DNA of 64,000 nt, taken from Silurus meridionalis (Eukaryota > Chordata > Actinopteri > Siluriformes > Siluridae). The number at the start of each line of letters is the position of its first letter. Positions within the stretch are counted from its first letter, which is position 1. The notes under the pieces were generated by a model. It was not told the origin of the DNA. It did not search any database and saw only the letters and a program-made list of their open reading frames with translations. The translations under genes were made by a program, and so were the position numbers. Shown here in pieces: positions 58,866-64,000 of the stretch. The stretch is taken from the NCBI RefSeq assembly GCF_014805685.1, contig NC_060901.1, positions 26,573,905 through 26,637,904 on the forward strand, in the 5' to 3' direction.

Positions 58866-59449
58866 CAGGGATGCACCGAAAATTTTTGCCCGCAATACCT
58901 AAATCACAGAAACAACACGCAGAAACACAATTGTAATGACGCAATAAAAAAGCGCAGCAGCACACGGTTATCTGGATAAGAGCAACATGTCTGCGGTGTG
59001 CGGAGAGCGCAGACAAAACATGCAATGCTGAAATTTCAAGAGGGGTGTATCTGCAAAGAGTTTCTCCAAGTTGGGTTTAATTTATCACCTGGAATCCAAA
59101 CATCCCGATTGCCTTCTAAATATGAGAAGAACGCGGCGCAGAACAGTAAAGTCAATCCGAGCATGCGCACTCCGTCTGTAGAGGACGATTTTGGAAAAGG
59201 CAGGAAAGTTTTCCAGTGATGGTGCCGAGACAAAAGGCACAGAGGTGGCAAAAGTACACACATCAATTACTTAAGTAGAAGTGCAGATACTCATGTTTGA
59301 AAATACTCGGAGAAAAGTTGAAGTACTGATTATACCTTTTTACTTAAGTGAAAGTAAAGAAGTCTTGGCTCTGACATGTACTTAAGTAAAAAGTAGTTAT
59401 TACTTCCACCTGTTTTAGCTGTTAACTGGACCTCACATCATATTCATAT

Positions 59450-59498
<49 letters not shown>

Positions 59499-59507
59499 CG
59501 ATAGATC

Positions 59508-59550
<43 letters not shown>

Positions 59551-60737
59551 CGATAGATCGATCGATCGATCGATGGATCGATCTTTATTATCATTGCATA
59601 GTACAGGTACACAGCAACGAAATGCAGTTTGGCATCTACCAGAAGTGCAAAAAGTAGAAATCGTGCAAATAGTGCAGATAAATATGTATCATATGTACAG
59701 CATGTGATATGTATGTAAGCATATGTACAGTGATTAAATATAAAGGCTATAACAGTGCAGAGACGTGTGGACATCATTAAGAGCCTTTGCTATGTTTCCA
59801 CAAGGACAGTTAATGAGGTGATACCGGAGAAACTGCACCTCTTCAAGTCAATAAACTTTTATATATATAATCATATCACAATCTTATTTTTATCTGTACG
59901 ATCAATAAAGACAGTAATTTATGTTCGTGTCACCATTATGAGGGAAAAACCCACAAAACGCCACCCAGAGGGTTAATTGTGTAAAACATGGCAGATTTGG
60001 TGTTTGATTTGAGACTTGGCGCAGAAAACAAAAGTTTACTGATTAAAAATATTTTTCGGTGGAGTTTATTTATTTATTTTAGATCTAAATTAAGAAGGGA
60101 CGTCGTGAATAAGTGTATGTTTTGCTGGAGGTTTTAATTTCGCTTCTTTTATATTTAGTTATTTATTTATGTATTTATATTTTTTTTATATAAAAATGGC
60201 AAAAACAGAAATGCGCGCTGAATCGATAGCGCGTTAATAACATTTAGTGCCGTTTAAAATAATTTGAATTTTGACAGCCAAAATTGACAGTCACTGACTC
60301 CCTCTGTCTCATCCACATTAACCCCAAACTTCTTACTGCCTTCTGCCTGCTGATTCTTATCTTCGTAAAGAGTGAGAGTCAGGACTTTATACACCAGCGG
60401 ATTGAAAAAGACGCGCAGTAACAGGAAATCGGTTGTTCGGCTGAAATCGGCACGCATTGAAAAGAAAAATTTTATATTTCACCAAATCAATGGATTGAAA
60501 CTAAAGTAACGAGCCGGTTTTGAAAATGTAAGAAGTAAAAAGTACAGATATTTGTGTAAAAATGTAATGAGTAAAAGTAAAAAGTTGTCTGAAAAATAAA
60601 TAGTGGAGTAAAGTACTGATACCAGAAAAATCTGAAGTATTTTTACTCCGTTACTTCCCACCTCTGAAAAGGCATAAAACAAAAAATTATGGATTTCATT
60701 GCCTTTTGAATTGAATTTTCATTTCGGTTCCTCCCTA
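58866..60737. mobile_element. hAT-like element C nested in B
   Basis: Begins CAGGGATGCACCGAAAATT; ends ATTTTCATTTCGGTTCCTCCCTA, an inverted complement with a few differences. Flanks ATAAATTA and AAATATTA match at 6 of 8 positions. A 73-codon frame at 58998-59219 inside it has no recognised domain. Confidence 0.62.
59240..60666 (+). mobile_element. hAT element D nested in C, perfect 8-bp target duplication
   Basis: Starts CAGAGGTGGCAAAAGTAC and ends CCGTTACTTCCCACCTCTG. Exact AAAAGGCA duplications at 59232-59239 and 60667-60674. It is the same family as 34756-36183 in the opposite orientation and of nearly equal length (1427 versus 1428 bp). Inside, a (GATA)n/(GATC)n array (59450-59580) followed by TTTATTATCATTGCATAG and ACAGCAACGAAATGCAG looks like an older retroposon tail carried by the family. 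A ~73-codon frame (59755-59976) is shared with the other copy but unrecognised. Confidence 0.88.
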
Positions 60738-61143
60738 AAATATTATCGTTGGTGTGGCCCTCTGACACAATTCAGGTTTCTCATGTGGCCCCTTGTAAAA
60801 ATGTATTCCCCCCCTGCGGTATATTCATCTCACGCACATGCGCATTTGACGAAAATCGAGTGACAACACTGGAATACAAGGCAGATTTGAAGAGGATTGT
60901 TCAAGGCAAGGAATGCCAAAAGTCCCACTAAGTAACATGCAGAGTAAAAGAAAAACGCTATTGTAAATTATTATATTTTTGTTTGTGGACTTGGTTAAAC
61001 TGAGAGTTTGTGTGTGTGTGTGTGAGAGACAGTGCACACAATGTTCATTGTTGAAAATGACTGTCCTGTGGTTTTAGAACTGAAGGAGTCAATTTCTGTC
61101 ATTATCTTGGTGTGTGACATTTACAATAAATCTGGCTGAGCAG

Positions 61144-61148
<5 letters not shown>

Positions 61149-61178
<30 letters not shown>
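61149..61178. repeat. (GT)n microsatellite
   Basis: A pure GT run in the right arm of hAT element A. A shorter one sits at 61009-61023. Confidence 0.9.
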
Positions 61179-61182
<4 letters not shown>

Positions 61183-61287
61183 TAAGTGATGGATGATGTT
61201 CATGTGTGCCCATGTGTATGATGTGGCTCTTTGCGGGAACACAGTAAAAAATATGGCTCTCGGTCTCTGACTGGTTGGCCACCCCTG

Positions 61288-61555
61288 GACTCCATGAAGC
61301 GAGTTAAGCATCAAAGAAGCTGTTCATCTTAGCGAATCGAATCAGTGAATCGATTATTTTCTATTAAAAGATTCATTTACCGGTCCTTAATGCAAATTAC
61401 ATTGTTACGCCAGTAGGTGGCGACAAACGATTCGCTAAGATTTAAAGCTTTACTTTTGTATCTGTATTTTTATCTATCTATGTATATATAAATTTTTCTC
61501 TCGGTGTGGTTGTCTGCTAGTAATAACTTTTTTACTATTATTATACTATAAAGAC
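61288..61555. other. Unassigned spacer
   Basis: Short A/T-rich sequence between hAT element A and the L2 LINE. No feature recognised. Confidence 0.3.
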
Positions 61556-64000
61556 AGTATGCTCAGCTACAAACAGGCGCTAAAAGCTGCTAGAGCTGAA
61601 CATCAGAGCAAACTCATAGAAAATAACAAAAACAATCCCAGGTTCCTTTTTTCTACAGTAGCTAAACTAACTACAAATCAGGGATCTGAAAATTGTGTTC
61701 CATCACAGTTTAGTAGTGAGGACTTTATGAATTTCTTCACTGAAAAAATAGATAACATTAGAAAAACAATTGTGGCAGTTCAACCTCTGAGACCATCTCC
61801 TGAGACAGTGTTACCTTCAACTCCACAACTACACTGTTTTACATGTACAGGACAGGAAGAGCTGTATGATGTTATTATCAAAGCTAAATCAACAACATGT
61901 CAGTTAGATCCCATTCCAACAAATCTACTAAAGGAAGTGTTATATACAGCTGGTGAACCTCTTCTGAATATTATTAACTCCTCACTATCGTTAGGTCACG
62001 TCCCTAAATCCCTCAAGTTAGCAGTTATTAAGCCCCTCATTAAAAAATCTAATCTGGATCCAAACATGCTATCGAATTATAGACCAATTTCAAATCTGCC
62101 ATTTATGTCTAAGATTTTAGAAAAGATTGTCGCTGCCCAGTTATGTTCCTACCTGCAAGAGAACAATATCTTTGAGGAGTTTCAGTCAGGTTTTAGGCCC
62201 CATTATAGTACAGAAACTGCCCTAGTTATAATCACTAATGACCTGTTTTTAGCTTCAGACCAAGGCTTCATCTCGCTGTTAGTTTTACTAGATCTTAGTG
62301 CTGCGTTCGACACTATAGATCATGATCTTCTCCTAGATCGCTTACAGAATTACATTGGCATTCAGGGACAGGCATTAAGCTGGTTTAAATCCTACCTGTC
62401 TGATCGTTACCATTTCGTAGATTTAAATGGAGAGCTATCCAGGCTAATGCTAGTGAACTATGGCGTGCCACAAGGTTTAGTTCTGGGACCCCTGCTCTTC
62501 ACAATATACATGCTTCCCTTAGGAAATATTATTAGAAGGCATGGAATTAGCTTCCATTGTTATGCTGATGATACCCAGCTATATATCTCATCTAAACCAG
62601 GCGATACGCTCAATTAACTCGAATAACTGAGTGTGTTAAGGAACTAAGAGATTGGATGACCCATAACTTTCTACTTTTAAATTCTGATAAGACTGAGATT
62701 TTGCTCATCGGCCCAAAAACTAGTATACAGAAGCTCCAGCATCTCAACCTGCATTTAGACGGATGCTCTGTAACCACTAGTTCAACAGTAAAAGACCTGG
62801 GAGTTATTTTAGACAGCAACTTATCTTTTAAAAATCATATCAACCAAGTTACAAAAACAGCCTTCTTTCACCTTAGAAATATTTCTAAGCTAAGAAATAT
62901 GTTGTCTATATCCGATGCAGAGAAGCTCGTCCATGCGTTTATGACCTCCAAAATAGACTACTGTAATGCATTACTAGGTGGATGTCCTGCATCATTAATA
63001 AATAAGCTTCAGTTAGTTCAGAATGCGGCAGCCAGAATTTTCACAAGGTCAAGAAAATATGATCACATAACCCCAATCTCATCGTCCCTACACTGGCTTC
63101 CTGTTAAGTTTTGAATAGACTACAAACTATTACTCCTCACTTATAAAGCACTAAATGGTTTGGCTAAAATCCGCCACGCTCCCTGAGATCTCAAAACTCT
63201 GGGCTTCTAGTAAGTCCACTAAAGGCGGGAGAGCGTTTTCACATTTAGCTCCTAAACTCTGGAATAGTCTTCCTGACAGTGTTCTGGGCTCAGACACACA
63301 CCCAGTTTAAGTGCAGATTACAGACGTATCTTTTTAGCAAAGCCTACACATAACACACATCACATCATAACCTTGTGCTCCAGAACATCTGATCACATCA
63401 CATTATCAACTTGTGCTGTTAATATCATGAACAGCAGCTACGCTAATTGCTCTCCACTGCTTCTCTTTCTCTCCCCATCCTGAGGCTTCCTGAGGTTTGG
63501 CCAGCTCCCTCCTCATGAAGATTATGGACTTTAAAGAAGTAGATGCCAAACTCGCAAACATCCTGAACCATCTAGAGACGTACCAGTGCCAATTGGATCC
63601 CACTACATGTGTGGAGCTTGACATTGGACTTCCTGAAGTGTTTAAAGGCTCTGGCATGGAGAAGCTGTTGCTGGATCTGTGATGATCATAAATGTTGAGC
63701 TCAGTAGCTCCTACTTTTATACCAAAGACTGTAGAAATTACTTATAATCTTATACTCCAGTAATCATGTTAGTTCTCACTCTCCAGTGTTCTGTATTGTT
63801 GAAAGATTTATGATCAAACTCTTGATGTCACCCAAATGAGGATGGTTCCCCTTTTGAGTCTGGTTCCTCTCAAGGTTTCTTCCTCATTACATCTAAGGGA
63901 GTTTTTCCTTGCCACAGTCGCCATGGCTGCTCATCAGGGATAAATGCACACCATTCACCTTGACTCTGTAAAGCTGCTTTGAGACAATGTCTGTTGTGAA
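61556..64000 (+). mobile_element. 5'-truncated L2-clade LINE, runs off the window
   Basis: The frame 61559-62617 (352 codons) covers the linker before RT and most of the RT domain: [25 protein letters not shown] (palm motif A), [21 protein letters not shown], and the catalytic YADD at residues 335-338 (62561-62572). A frameshift and stop at 62615-62617 break it. The C-terminal part resumes in another frame at 62656-63114 and ends at TGA, where the 48.4-kb copy has CGA. The endonuclease domain is missing. The 3' UTR (CCTCTCAAGGTTTCTTCCTC near 63866) continues to the edge, just short of the expected (CTTGA)n tail. The motif set and 3' end place it in the L2 clade. Dead copy. Confidence 0.88.

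Larger units (their letters stand above)
58814..60816. mobile_element. hAT-like element B nested in A, perfect 8-bp target duplication
   Basis: Begins CAGACCTGGGCAAACTAC followed by AGCCCACGGGCCACATCC; ends GTGGCCCCTTGTAAAAATG then TATTCCCCCCCTG. The target duplication CGGTATAT is exact (58806-58813 and 60817-60824). Its body is split by C and D. Confidence 0.8.
58628..61287. mobile_element. Outer hAT-like element A, host of a nested stack
   Basis: Begins CATCGGTGGCCAACC and ends GGTTGGCCACCCCTG, inverted complements apart from two bases. Flanks GGCTACAT (58620-58627) and GACTCCAT (61288-61295) match at 6 of 8 positions, a plausible worn 8-bp target duplication. Only about 650 bp is the element itself; the rest is inserted elements B, C and D. 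ATGCGGCTCTTTGGCTGG at the left and TGTGGCTCTTTGCGGG at the right are typical of this hAT group. No transposase remains. Confidence 0.72.

Overview
This window looks like nuclear DNA of a teleost fish. The evidence is: spliced vertebrate-type genes; a tandem array of finTRIM-type (ftr) RING/B-box/coiled-coil/B30.2 genes, a family expanded in fish; L2-clade LINEs with fish-type short 3' tandem tails; non-autonomous hAT elements; and extreme loads of (CA)n, (GA)n, GATA/GACA and ATC microsatellites. An otophysan such as a catfish is plausible, but the sequence alone does not prove it.

Layout. 1-24 kb: no exon that I can recognise. It holds two CpG-rich promoter-like islands (about 540-1130 and 3600-4250), many simple repeats, several degenerate minisatellites (11.9-12.4, 12.8-13.5, 14.6-15.2, 15.5-16.1, 17.0-17.8 and 19.25-20.0 kb) and worn relics of one dispersed DNA-repeat family. 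24.08-27.95 kb, plus strand: a complete six-exon TMEM244 gene, a small four-helix membrane protein of the Transmemb_17 family. 29.0-56.9 kb, minus strand: an ftr array. Copies 2 (37.96-40.63 kb) and 3 (43.53-46.36 kb) assemble into intact reading frames of 565 residues each. Copies 1, 4 and 5 are broken, and a RING-exon scrap at 53.6 kb may be a sixth. Exons 4-6 of TMEM244 were duplicated together with an ftr gene: a TMEM244 pseudogene lies at 47.4-50.3 kb, just beyond ftr copy 4, and an L2 LINE later landed in its intron 5. Transposon material separates and flanks the array: a decayed Myb/SANT-type ORF at 33.0-33.7 kb, a 1.43-kb hAT element at 34.8-36.2 kb, and four nested hAT-like elements at 58.6-61.3 kb. 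A 5'-truncated L2 runs from 61.56 kb off the right edge.

How it fits together. TMEM244 belongs to a family whose better-known members (TMEM17, TMEM216) act at the ciliary transition zone. The ftr genes are predicted cytoplasmic E3 ubiquitin ligases with a variable B30.2 recognition domain, a family linked to antiviral defence in fish. The region reads as a birth-and-death immune-gene array growing by segmental duplication. The two intact copies share a TATA/GC-box promoter with an IRF/ISRE-like motif near the start codon; copies 1 and 5, both broken, have a different upstream region. Exon boundaries were placed by hand from splice signals, reading phase and comparison between copies.
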